In this document: positions 1 through 6,426 of the stretch, piece after piece
How the letters are laid out: each line of letters starts with the position of its first letter
How positions within the stretch are numbered: position 1 is the stretch's first letter
Source of the DNA: an uncultured Prevotella sp.
Lineage (GTDB): Bacteria > Bacteroidota > Bacteroidia > Bacteroidales > Bacteroidaceae
Length of the DNA stretch: 9,341 nucleotides
Assembly: GCA_934256705.1 (NCBI GenBank)
Contig: CAKQPF010000094.1
Location: 1-9,341 of the forward strand
Direction: 5' to 3'
Position numbers and translations under genes: made by a program
Notes under the pieces: model-generated
Databases searched by the model: none
Told to the model about the DNA's origin: nothing
The model's input: only the letters and a program-made list of their open reading frames with translations

Positions 1-732
1 CTTGACCTCATGCACGGACTGAACACCTACGATTATGGCGCAAGGCAGTATTACCCGGTCGTCCCTGTCTGGGACAGAATGGATCCGCTTTGCGAGAAGT
101 ATTATGGGGTGAGTCCGTATGCTTATTGTGCCAATAATCCGATGAGATATATTGATTCTGATGGCAATGCCATAAAAATATGGTATAAAGACAAAAACGG
201 AAATAACACTTATTATCGTTTTTCTGGATTTCATGGACAAAAAAGCATAAAGATTCCAAACAACCAGTTTGTAAAAGATGTAATTTCTGCATATGTTTAT
301 GACACCAAGAATGGAGGAGGTAAAGCATTTTTAAAAGCAGTACATGGTAAACATGACATTTACATTGATGATGCTCGATTATTCATTAAAGGTGAATCAG
401 AATTTAAGGTAGTTGGACATCAGCCTACAGTGTATTGGAATCCTGAAAATGGGCTAAAAACAACAAATAATGGCTTTCAATCTCCAGCCACAATATTAGA
501 ACACGAAATGGATCATGCTATCGACCAAACCATGAATCCACACAATCATAAAGAAAGAAGCGATAAATATGATTCGAAATATGACAACAAAGAGGAACGT
601 AGAGTGATCACAGGAAATGAATCACTAACAGCGATAAGAAACGGTGAAGCTACCAGAAGTAACCACAAAGGAAAGCAATACCGAACTATAAGTCCGACAT
701 CAATTTTACCATATAAAAATCATTACAGATGA
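1..732 (+). CDS. RHS-repeat polymorphic toxin, C-terminal part (5' end outside window), HExxH metallopeptidase tip
   Basis: The reading frame is open from base 1, so this is the 3' end of a larger gene. Counting from the Met at base 10, residues 5-52 match the conserved RHS core terminus (YDYGARQYY, then WDRMDPLCEKYYGVSPYAYC, then NNPMRYIDSDG). Such cores end large secreted or surface toxins and are followed by a variable effector domain. Here the tip is about 190 residues. It contains HEMDH at residues 165-169 in the context ATILEHEMDHAID, followed by TGNESLTAIRNGEATR (201-216) and a closing KQYRT...SILPY. HExxH followed by a Glu-rich GNE/E-x-x-x-R segment resembles the M91/NleD-like zinc peptidase toxins found on Bacteroidetes RHS proteins; Glu204 is a plausible third zinc ligand. 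The core codons are GC-richer than the AT-rich tip, which fits tip exchange. The next gene overlaps the stop codon. The RHS assignment is firm; the M91 assignment is by motif only. Confidence 0.82.
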   Translation, partial: LDLMHGLNTYDYGARQYYPVVPVWDRMDPLCEKYYGVSPYAYCANNPMRYIDSDGNAIKIWYKDKNGNNTYYRFSGFHGQKSIKIPNNQFVKDVISAYVYDTKNGGGKAFLKAVHGKHDIYIDDARLFIKGESEFKVVGHQPTVYWNPENGLKTTNNGFQSPATILEHEMDHAIDQTMNPHNHKERSDKYDSKYDNKEERRVITGNESLTAIRNGEATRSNHKGKQYRTISPTSILPYKNHYR

Positions 733-1298
733 ACATTATCAAATTATTTGGAATAACATTCCTTGCCTTTTACATCACAACAGGATGTACGACAGACAGT
801 TCCGGGTTATCAAATCCTATTGTAAAGAATAGTATCGACTCAATATGCGAACTATTAAAGCCTCGTAGAGATAGCAAAGTTGAAAGTGTGTATATAGATG
901 AATACTATTTGTCAGAAAAGCGCGAACAGTGGATATACAGCGATAGTATAGAAAAGTATTGTACAAAGGAAGAGATAATCCAACTCGCAAAGGAACATAA
1001 GTCCCGAGCTATAAATTACATTGCATTTACTTTATGGCTGAAGAAAGATTCTCATGAAGCGGTTTCGTATCTGATTGAAGATATCAACAACAATGACACA
1101 TTGTGTGCTATCAAGTTAGACGAGGGACTACCAGAATCACTTTCAAGCATTCGCGTGAACCTTGTTCAACGCAACAGAGCAAAATATAACGTCAGTATCG
1201 AAGATTCCATCAAGATAGACAAAGCGGTGCTGAATGCAAAAAACAGGAAGGCTATCTGGTACTATTATGTCCTTACTGGCTATCATTTTGATGATTAG
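729..1298 (+). CDS. Putative lipoprotein, candidate immunity protein to the upstream RHS toxin
   Basis: This 189-residue protein starts with an ATG that overlaps the TGA of the RHS gene (ATGA, 4 bp), so the two are probably translationally coupled. The N terminus has Lys5, a hydrophobic segment at about residues 6-16 and a loose lipobox ITTGC with Cys20 as the likely lipidated residue. The mature part is mixed polar and charged, with no transmembrane segment and no domain I recognise. The sequence after Cys20 (TTDSSG) is not a clear Bacteroidetes surface-export signal, so a periplasm-facing anchor is more likely. A small gene directly after a polymorphic toxin tip is usually the cognate immunity gene, and lipoprotein immunity proteins are known for toxins that act in or pass through the periplasm. 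That role is inferred from position. Base composition is AT-rich like the toxin tip. It could instead be an unrelated lipoprotein. Confidence 0.68.
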   Translation: MNIIKLFGITFLAFYITTGCTTDSSGLSNPIVKNSIDSICELLKPRRDSKVESVYIDEYYLSEKREQWIYSDSIEKYCTKEEIIQLAKEHKSRAINYIAFTLWLKKDSHEAVSYLIEDINNNDTLCAIKLDEGLPESLSSIRVNLVQRNRAKYNVSIEDSIKIDKAVLNAKNRKAIWYYYVLTGYHFDD

Positions 1299-1310
1299 GC
1301 ACAAAGCTAT

Positions 1311-1327
1311 ATAATGCATAATGCATG
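1311..1327. repeat. Short remnant of the ATTATGC heptamer repeat
   Basis: Just after the lipoprotein stop codon the minus strand reads ATTATGC followed by ATTAT, just over two units of the heptamer that forms the 15-unit array at 7405-7512. The 13-mer CATTATGCATTAT occurs at both sites, on opposite strands. This is seen directly; shared origin is an inference, since low-complexity AT sequence can arise repeatedly. Confidence 0.5.
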
Positions 1328-1331
1328 ATTT

Positions 1332-1425
1332 GGTACTGTCTTCCAGACAGTTATTGTTGCATTCTTATCACCCGAGACTTCGTCCCGGGTTACTCTCGCT
1401 TCGCTCGGTACTGTCTTCCAGACAG
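1332..1425. repeat. Hairpin cluster with a 19-bp direct repeat
   Basis: GGTACTGTCTTCCAGACAG occurs at 1332-1350 and again at 1407-1425. Each copy contains a 6-bp hairpin, CTGTCT/AGACAG, with a 3-base loop. Between them lies a second hairpin, CCCGAGAC (1371-1378), loop TTC, GTCCCGGG (1382-1389), with one mismatch, and then a TCGCTTCGCTCG tract that can form a mini-hairpin on either strand. The cluster follows the toxin-immunity pair by about 35 bp. It could serve as a transcription end point or be a dispersed repeat of the REP type. No coding capacity is convincing here. Confidence 0.6.
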
Positions 1426-1653
1426 ACAGGTAGCGATGATTTTCGATTATTGGGGAGAGCCATAAAGCCCTCTCCGCCCCCTCCGTAGAGAAACTTTTTC
1501 AACCGTACAGTTCGAAGAATTTCCTTTGAATTAAAGCCGAAAAGTTGTGAATAGATGTAAAATAAATGTCGAAACAGTCCCAAAGCCCCCTCCTGTCCCC
1601 CTTGGGGGATGATAGGTTAGACACTGGCTGCTTGTAACCCGAACTGACAATTC

Positions 1654-1917
1654 TTAACTAACTAAAGTTTCCCATATTTACAAACATACTTAAATGCCTG
1701 ACTGTCAGCAAATTGTAAAAATGTTAATTTCGATTAGACAAAATGCGTAGTTATTTCACACAAGACTGATATTGAGCATCAATAGGTTATGAATCCTATT
1801 CCAAAGCATTAAAGTATATTAACCCAATGATGCAACGCTCTGGATTAGAGATGTTTATATGCGATAGTTGAATTATAACCGATTGATTATCAAGAGTGGG
1901 AAACTTCAGTTAACTAA
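1654..1917. mobile_element. MITE-like element, 248 bp, with 13-bp TIRs and 8-bp target duplication
   Basis: The left end at 1662-1674 is CTAAAGTTTCCCA. The right end at 1897-1909, read on the minus strand, is CTGAAGTTTCCCA, so 12 of 13 positions match. Directly outside each end stands TTAACTAA (1654-1661 and 1910-1917), an identical 8-bp direct repeat, as expected of a target-site duplication. The element proper is therefore 1662-1909. The interior is AT-rich and has no long reading frame. On the minus strand, short frames run into the left inverted repeat and stop there, which is common for transposase 3' ends, so this may be an internally deleted insertion sequence. I cannot name the family; 8-bp duplications occur in several. 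Confidence 0.68.
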
Positions 1918-1924
1918 AAGAAAG

Positions 1925-1994
1925 CCCCTCAAAGGAGGGGTTGGGGAGGACGCTTCTGGGGACAGGAAGGGGACTTCATGGGGCTTGTGGAGGG
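1925..1994 (+). other. G-tract cluster with potential G-quadruplex, plus short hairpin
   Basis: CCCCTC (1925-1930) can pair with GAGGGG (1935-1940) around the loop AAAG. From there the plus strand holds five GGGG runs at 1937-1940, 1943-1946, 1958-1961, 1969-1972 and 1980-1983, with intervals of 2, 11, 7 and 7 bases, then a GGG at 1992-1994. Four runs with short loops fit the usual quadruplex pattern. A related C/G-rich block (AAAGCCCC followed by CCCCCTTGGGGG) lies at 1583-1608 on the other side of the MITE. No function is shown by the sequence. Confidence 0.45.
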
Positions 1995-2023
1995 CTGTTG
2001 TAAAAGCTATGCTATTGCAAGGT

Positions 2024-2060
2024 AATATCTATGCTATTGCATCGTGAAAGCATAGATATT
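2024..2060 (-). terminator. 12-bp perfect stem-loop after the RNA methyltransferase gene, possible terminator
   Basis: AATATCTATGCT (2024-2035) is the exact reverse complement of AGCATAGATATT (2049-2060), with a 13-base loop. The stem begins about 21 bases after the stop codon of the minus-strand methyltransferase gene, the last gene of its operon. The stem is AT-rich and has no strong U tract after it, so it is not a classic intrinsic terminator. CTATGCTATTGCA also occurs twice here as a direct repeat (2007-2019, 2029-2041), so the structure could instead be a protein site or repeat debris. Confidence 0.4.
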
Positions 2061-2081
2061 GCATTGCGATACCGCCACTGA

Positions 2082-2933
2082 TCAGAAACTGTCCCTCTGT
2101 CTTACCGCCTCGAAGAGCAGCACTGCGGCGCTGACCGACACATTGAGCGAGTCGAGAATGCCGAGCATCGGGATGCGGATGTGGGCATCTGCTGCCTTGC
2201 GCCAGATGTCGGTGAGACCGGTGGCCTCCGTTCCCATCACTATTGCGGTGCCGCATCTCATGTCGGTGTCGTAGTATAGGCTGGAGTCCTGCAGCTGTGC
2301 CGTCAGTATCTTTATGCCTTTTGCCTTGAGGAAAGCGATGCATTCCTCTGATGTGCACGCCACGCATGGCACGCTGAATATGCCTCCCGTGCTGCTTCGG
2401 ATAAGGTTCGGATTGTATAAGTCGGTGCGTGGGTCGCATACTATCACGGCATCCGCTCCCGAAGCATCGGCAGTTCGCAGTATGGCTCCGAGGTTTCCCG
2501 GTTTCTCCACGCCTTCAAGCACTACGAGAAGTGGGGCGTGCCCGCCTCTCATGCCATTGTCGTCAATGCCCAGATCCGCCAGTTTCATGTCCTTCGTGCG
2601 CACTTCCGCTACTACGCCTTCGGTGCTTTCGCGGTATGCTATCTTGGAATAGACTTCCTTGGAGATTTCGAAGATTCTTGCTTTTCCTTCCCTCTGGAGT
2701 TTCTCCAGCAAGTGCTCCGTGGTGTCGTTTAGCTCAGGCTGTGAGGATTTCGCTATGTTCCTGCAAAAGAACACGCTGTCTATCTCGTAGCCTTTCATGG
2801 CGCATCTCTCCACTTCCCTTTGTCCTTCGACGACGAAGAGTCCGGCCTTCCTTCTCTCGGAAGACTTCTGCTGGAGCTGAAGCAGTTTCTTTATCTTCGG
2901 GTTCTGCGTGCTTGTTATCTGTTCGTAAGTCAT
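2082..2933 (-). CDS. TrmH/SpoU (SPOUT) family 2'-O-ribose RNA methyltransferase
   Basis: This 283-residue protein would transfer a methyl group from S-adenosylmethionine to a ribose 2'-OH in rRNA or tRNA in the cytoplasm. An N-terminal substrate-binding region (about residues 1-110, with FVVEGQREVE at 33-42) precedes the SPOUT domain. The three SpoU motifs are present: EKPGNLGAILRTADASGAD (143-161, with Asn147 and Arg153), IVMGTEATGL (231-240), and IPMLGILDSLNVSVSAAVLL (254-273, with Asn264), which forms the trefoil knot and cofactor site. The start is supported by AAAGGA four bases upstream of the ATG (2938-2943). The gene lies 33 bp after recG and is probably the last in its transcript. The target nucleotide cannot be read from the sequence. 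RlmB- and TsnR-like proteins share these motifs, so I give no symbol. Confidence 0.9.
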   Translation of the reverse strand: MTYEQITSTQNPKIKKLLQLQQKSSERRKAGLFVVEGQREVERCAMKGYEIDSVFFCRNIAKSSQPELNDTTEHLLEKLQREGKARIFEISKEVYSKIAYRESTEGVVAEVRTKDMKLADLGIDDNGMRGGHAPLLVVLEGVEKPGNLGAILRTADASGADAVIVCDPRTDLYNPNLIRSSTGGIFSVPCVACTSEECIAFLKAKGIKILTAQLQDSSLYYDTDMRCGTAIVMGTEATGLTDIWRKAADAHIRIPMLGILDSLNVSVSAAVLLFEAVRQRDSF

Positions 2934-2937
2934 TTTG

Positions 2938-2943
2938 TCCTTT
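2938..2943 (-). promoter_or_regulatory. Shine-Dalgarno-like AAAGGA of the RNA methyltransferase gene
   Basis: On the minus strand AAAGGA stands four bases before the ATG at 2931-2933. It is clearer than at the other starts in this window and supports the chosen start. Confidence 0.5.
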
Positions 2944-2966
2944 GTTGTTACTGTTTTTTGTCGTCA

Positions 2967-5063
2967 CTAACTTATCTGTGCCCAATCCACGGAGCCGGAC
3001 CTCAGTTCGTTGAGTCGTCGCCAGAGCAATGCGTGCCGCTGGCTGTTGCATTGCGGATCCTCATCTATTATCTTCTGCGCTTCATCGCGAGCCAGTTGGA
3101 CCAGTTGTCCGTCGCGTGCAATGTCCGCAATCTTGAGGTCGAATGCGAGTCCGCTCTGCTGGGTTCCCTCCAGGTCGCCGGGACCGCGAAGCTTGAGGTC
3201 AGCCTCGGCAATGCGGAATCCGTCATTCGTCTCGGTCATTATTTCCAGTCTCTTTCTGGTCTCGGCAGATAGTTCATGTCCGCTGACGAGGATGCAGTAG
3301 CTCTGGTCAGCGCCTCGTCCCACTCTGCCACGGAGCTGGTGAAGCTGTGACAGTCCGAATCGTTGCGCCTCCATTATGACCATTACTGATGCGTTTGGCA
3401 CGTTGACACCCACCTCGATGACGGTCGTGGCCACGAGAATCTGCGTCTCTCCCGATGCAAACCGCTGCATCTCCGCTTCCTTTTCGGCAGGCTTCATCCG
3501 TCCGTGCACCTTGCTCATCTTATAGTCCGGGAATATGCTTTGCAGTTGCTCAAACCCGTCTTCCAGGTTTTTCAGGTCCATCTTCTCGCTCTCGCTGATG
3601 AGTGGATATACGATATAGACCTGCCTTCCCAATGCTATCTGCTGGCGGATGCCGTTGTATAGGGTCGTCATCTGTGTGTCATATTTGTGCAAGGTCTGGA
3701 TAGGCTTTCTGCCAGGAGGCAGTTCGTCGATGACGCTCACGTCGAGGTCGCCGTAGATGGTCATGGCGAGGGTGCGCGGTATCGGCGTTGCCGTCATCAC
3801 GAGGATGTGTGGCGGGTTCTGGTTCTTTGCCCATAGTTTCGCCCTTTGTGCCACGCCGAACCGGTGCTGCTCATCTACTACGGCAAGGCCTATATTGTGA
3901 AATTGCACAGTATCTTCGATAACGGCATGTGTTCCCACGAGTATGTGCACATCGCCAGTGACCACTCCTTCGAGGATTTCCTTGCGCTTTTTGCCTTTTA
4001 CTATGCCGGTGAGCAGTTCTACGCGTACATTCAGTCCTTTCAGAAAGTCTTTTATTGTGGCAAGATGTTGCTCTGCAAGTATCTCGGTGGGTGCCATCAT
4101 GCATGCCTGGAATCCGTTGTCCACGGCTATAAGCATAGCCATCAGTGCCACAAGGGTCTTTCCCGAACCCACGTCACCCTGCACGAGACGGTTCATTTGC
4201 CTTCCGGTGTTCATGTCTGCCTGTATCTCGTGCATCACTCTCTTCTGCGCTCCGGTCAGTTCAAACTTCAGGTTCTGCCTGAAGAAACTGTTGAAATGCT
4301 CTCCGATTCTCGGCAGAAGATAGCCACGATACTTGCGGCGGTGGTTTGCGGTGTAGCGGAGAATGTTGAGCTGGACATAGAACAGTTCCTCGAATTTCAG
4401 CCTTTCCCTGGCTTTCTGCATCTCATTCTGCGTGTGGGGATAATGCACTCCGCGAATGGCAGCGTCGCGCGACATGAGATGGAGTGGGGCAGTGATGTAG
4501 TCGGGCAGCGTCTCCGGCTGAGGCGGAAGTTTGGCGAGCAGTGACTTTACTATCTTTTCCAGTGAACGGGATGACAGTCCTGACTGTTTCATCCTCTCGG
4601 AAGTGACGTAGAAAGGCTGCATTCCCATCTCTGACAACTGCAGGTTTTCGGTTTTGTCCAGTTCTGGATGGCTTATCTGAAAGCGTCCTCCGAAGATGGC
4701 AGGCTTGCCGAATACGATGTATTCCACACCGGTCGTGTAGTTCTTTGACACGTATTGCGTACCGGAAAACCAGACGAGGTCCACCACTCCGGTGCCGTCG
4801 CTGAAATGTGCCACGAGGCGTTTCTTCTTCACTCCCATCTGGAATGACTCGAATGAGAGTATCCTGCCCTTTATCTGCACGAAGGGCATGTCGGTGGAAA
4901 GGCTGCTGATGGTATATACATGACTTCTATCCACATATTTATATGGATAGTATTCGAGCAGGTCGCCGTAGGTCTCGATGCCTATTTCCCGCTTCAGGAT
5001 ATCCTTCTTCTGCGGTCCTACTCCTGTAACATACTTTATGTCAGTCTTCAGTATATCGCTCAT
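2967..5063 (-). CDS. recG: ATP-dependent DNA helicase RecG
   Basis: RecG is a monomeric superfamily 2 helicase that reverses stalled replication forks and processes branched recombination intermediates. At 698 residues it has the normal family length. The N-terminal wedge/OB-fold region spans about residues 1-250 (HhH-like VTGVGPQKK at 12-20, YYPYKYVDRS near 38-47). The helicase core carries Walker A GDVGSGKT (296-303, Lys302), the RecG-type box DEQH (397-400) followed by RFGV, motif III TATPIPRT (424-431), and motif VI QLRGRVGRG (576-584). The C-terminal part has LRGPGDLEGTQQSG (625-638), the translocation region typical of RecG. Its ATG overlaps the TGA of ispD in an ATGA junction, so translation is probably coupled. 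All key residues are present and it appears intact. Confidence 0.98.
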   Translation of the reverse strand: MSDILKTDIKYVTGVGPQKKDILKREIGIETYGDLLEYYPYKYVDRSHVYTISSLSTDMPFVQIKGRILSFESFQMGVKKKRLVAHFSDGTGVVDLVWFSGTQYVSKNYTTGVEYIVFGKPAIFGGRFQISHPELDKTENLQLSEMGMQPFYVTSERMKQSGLSSRSLEKIVKSLLAKLPPQPETLPDYITAPLHLMSRDAAIRGVHYPHTQNEMQKARERLKFEELFYVQLNILRYTANHRRKYRGYLLPRIGEHFNSFFRQNLKFELTGAQKRVMHEIQADMNTGRQMNRLVQGDVGSGKTLVALMAMLIAVDNGFQACMMAPTEILAEQHLATIKDFLKGLNVRVELLTGIVKGKKRKEILEGVVTGDVHILVGTHAVIEDTVQFHNIGLAVVDEQHRFGVAQRAKLWAKNQNPPHILVMTATPIPRTLAMTIYGDLDVSVIDELPPGRKPIQTLHKYDTQMTTLYNGIRQQIALGRQVYIVYPLISESEKMDLKNLEDGFEQLQSIFPDYKMSKVHGRMKPAEKEAEMQRFASGETQILVATTVIEVGVNVPNASVMVIMEAQRFGLSQLHQLRGRVGRGADQSYCILVSGHELSAETRKRLEIMTETNDGFRIAEADLKLRGPGDLEGTQQSGLAFDLKIADIARDGQLVQLARDEAQKIIDEDPQCNSQRHALLWRRLNELRSGSVDWAQIS

Positions 5064-5719
5064 CGCAGTATGCTTTCTGCTATCTTTATGTCAAAAGGCG
5101 TGGTAATCTTGATGTTTTCACGGTTTCCTTCCACCATTGTCACTTCCCTTCCGATGCTCTCCACCACGGATGCGTCGTCGGTGAAGCTGTCCTTGTAGTC
5201 CTGCCTGTAGGCTTCTTTCAGTGTCTGGATGTCGAATACCTGCGGTGTCTGCACCAGTCTGTAGTCGGAACGGAGCACGTTTCGCTTCTCTTCCACGTGG
5301 CGGAGAGTCTCCACCACCGGCGTTACCGGGATGACGGCATGGGCTGTCCGGGCGGTCGAATAGCATCTGCTGATGACTTCCACAGACGGGAAAGGGCGCA
5401 CTCCATCATGCACTCCCACAGTGCCTTCGGCATTGTCGGGGATGAGGGAGAGACCGTTTCTCACGCTGTGAAAGCGCGTCTCGCCACCATTGGCTATCTC
5501 GCATTCCTCATGGAAATGGTATTTCTCGCAGAGCCTTGCCCAGTATTCCTGCTGAGCTTCAGGCAAGACGAGAATCACGTGGATATCCTTGGAATACTCA
5601 CGGAAACGCTCTATAGTGCGCATCAGCACCGGTTTGCCGCATATGGGCAGGAACTGCTTCGGGATGTCGCCACCCATTCTCAGTCCCTTGCCTCCGGCTA
5701 CTATGATGATATACTCCAT
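5060..5719 (-). CDS. ispD: 2-C-methyl-D-erythritol 4-phosphate cytidylyltransferase IspD
   Basis: IspD joins CTP and 2-C-methyl-D-erythritol 4-phosphate to give CDP-methylerythritol plus pyrophosphate, the third step of the non-mevalonate isoprenoid pathway. The 219-residue protein shows the nucleotide-binding start IIIVAGGKGLRMGGDIPKQF (4-23), with Arg14 and Lys21 at the expected places, GGETRFHSV (78-86), VHDGVRPF (103-110), QTPQVF (157-162), TDDASVVE (180-187) and NIKITTPFD (202-210). The length is at the short end of normal. It starts 4 bp after the DJ-1-like gene and overlaps recG by 4 bp. The pairing with recG looks like simple operon packing rather than a shared pathway. The ribitol-5-phosphate cytidylyltransferase TarI is a related alternative, but no teichoic-acid genes are nearby. 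Confidence 0.95.
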   Translation of the reverse strand: MEYIIIVAGGKGLRMGGDIPKQFLPICGKPVLMRTIERFREYSKDIHVILVLPEAQQEYWARLCEKYHFHEECEIANGGETRFHSVRNGLSLIPDNAEGTVGVHDGVRPFPSVEVISRCYSTARTAHAVIPVTPVVETLRHVEEKRNVLRSDYRLVQTPQVFDIQTLKEAYRQDYKDSFTDDASVVESIGREVTMVEGNRENIKITTPFDIKIAESILR

Positions 5720-5723
5720 CAGA

Positions 5724-6293
5724 CTATGCTTTTGACTCCATCAGATAATTATACACCATGCCCTCCTTCAATGCTTCAGCAGCGTCTTTCGCACCGAGCA
5801 TCTCAAGTATTGCATAGGAATAAGGCAGAGTTGCTGCCGGACCCTTGCCGGTAATGATGTTTCCGTCGATGGTGAAAAGGTCGGCTGTGTAGTCTGCTCC
5901 GTCGAGCTTTACCTCAAAACCGGGATAGCATGTAGCGCGCTTTCCCTGCAGAAGACCGAGGTCGCCCAACACCTGTGGAGCGGCACAGATGGCTCCAATC
6001 TTCTTTCCTGCGGCATTCTGGGCAAGCAATGCCTTGCGTACGCCTTCGTGATGGAGAAGATAATCGGCTCCTGGCAGACCGCCCGGAAGCAGGAGCATGT
6101 CGGCATCTGACAGGTCGGCTGCCTCAATGGTGGTGTCGCATTTGATCGTGACACCGTGGGATAATTCAGCGAATTCATTGCCGGTGATGCTTACTGTTAC
6201 TGCCTCTATTCCTGCACGACGCAGCACGTCGATGGTGGTCAATGACTCTATTTCCTCTGAGCCATTTGCTATGAATTGATAGACTTTTGCCAT
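5724..6293 (-). CDS. DJ-1/PfpI family protein
   Basis: This 189-residue cytoplasmic protein belongs to the DJ-1/ThiJ/YajL branch of the class I glutamine amidotransferase-like fold. The nucleophile elbow is GAICAAP with Cys103. Glu16 in GSEEIE matches the Glu that interacts with the reactive cysteine in DJ-1, and LLLPGGLPGAD (67-77) supplies the glycine-rich turn. The position equivalent to human DJ-1 His126 appears to be Tyr123 (CYPGF), a place where the family varies. Members act as redox-sensitive cysteine proteins; reported deglycase or glyoxalase activities are disputed, so I assign no reaction. The frame stays open upstream to 6464, but the extra residues are low-complexity and span the promoter candidate, and the family fold begins at MAKVYQF, so the ATG at 6291-6293 is chosen. 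It is the first gene of the minus-strand operon. Confidence 0.92.
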   Translation of the reverse strand: MAKVYQFIANGSEEIESLTTIDVLRRAGIEAVTVSITGNEFAELSHGVTIKCDTTIEAADLSDADMLLLPGGLPGADYLLHHEGVRKALLAQNAAGKKIGAICAAPQVLGDLGLLQGKRATCYPGFEVKLDGADYTADLFTIDGNIITGKGPAATLPYSYAILEMLGAKDAAEALKEGMVYNYLMESKA

Positions 6294-6322
6294 ATTATTG
6301 TTATTTTTTAAGGTGTGAAATG

Positions 6323-6352
6323 TTTGTTTGTCAATATAAATTGTTATTTTTG
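6323..6352 (+). promoter_or_regulatory. Bacteroidetes-type promoter for NAD kinase
   Basis: TTTG at 6323-6326 is followed after 18 bases by TATTTTTG at 6345-6352, a -33/-7 pair one base short of the usual spacing. Transcription would begin near 6358-6360, leaving a leader of about 68 nt to the ATG at 6427. Its -7 box lies only six bases from the opposing -7 box of the minus-strand promoter. Together they form the inverted repeat TTTGCA-GT-TGCAAA (6349-6362). Confidence 0.55.
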
Positions 6353-6358
6353 CAGTTG

Positions 6359-6389
6359 CAAATATACTAAATGTTTGTGACAATACAAA
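6359..6389 (-). promoter_or_regulatory. Bacteroidetes-type promoter for the DJ-1-ispD-recG-methyltransferase operon
   Basis: On the minus strand TTTG (6386-6389) is followed after exactly 19 bases by TATATTTG (6359-6366), matching the -33 TTTG and -7 TAnnTTTG elements of the Bacteroidetes primary sigma factor. Transcription would begin near 6352, giving a leader of about 60 nt before the ATG at 6293. No other good match precedes this operon. Confidence 0.7.
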
Positions 6390-6426
6390 TTTTTTGATAA
6401 GATAAAGGAACAAAAATATTGAATAT

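Noticed and set aside
1368..1583. 71-residue minus-strand reading frame
   Set aside because: It crosses the hairpin cluster and C/G-rich repeat tracts, has low-complexity glycine runs, and its C-terminal part (STERSESNPGRSLG) is simply the translated repeat. No domain or start signal is visible.
1299..2081. tRNA or other known structured RNA gene in the long spacer
   Set aside because: No cloverleaf pattern or TTCGA-type T-loop in a suitable context was seen; the hairpins present are short repeats.
2429..3013. 194-residue plus-strand frame opposite the RNA methyltransferase gene
   Set aside because: Arg/Ser/Pro/Leu-rich antisense shadow of a gene with clear SpoU motifs.
3846..4544. 232-residue plus-strand frame opposite recG
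   Set aside because: It is a shadow of the well-supported recG gene, with a His/Cys-rich composition typical of antisense frames and no recognisable domain.
5317..5333. CCGGCGTTACCGG inside ispD, resembling the hairpin element loop
   Set aside because: It shares CGTTACCG but lacks the conserved flanks and has only a 4-bp stem; the bases encode the conserved IspD stretch VIPVTPVV, so chance is the better explanation.
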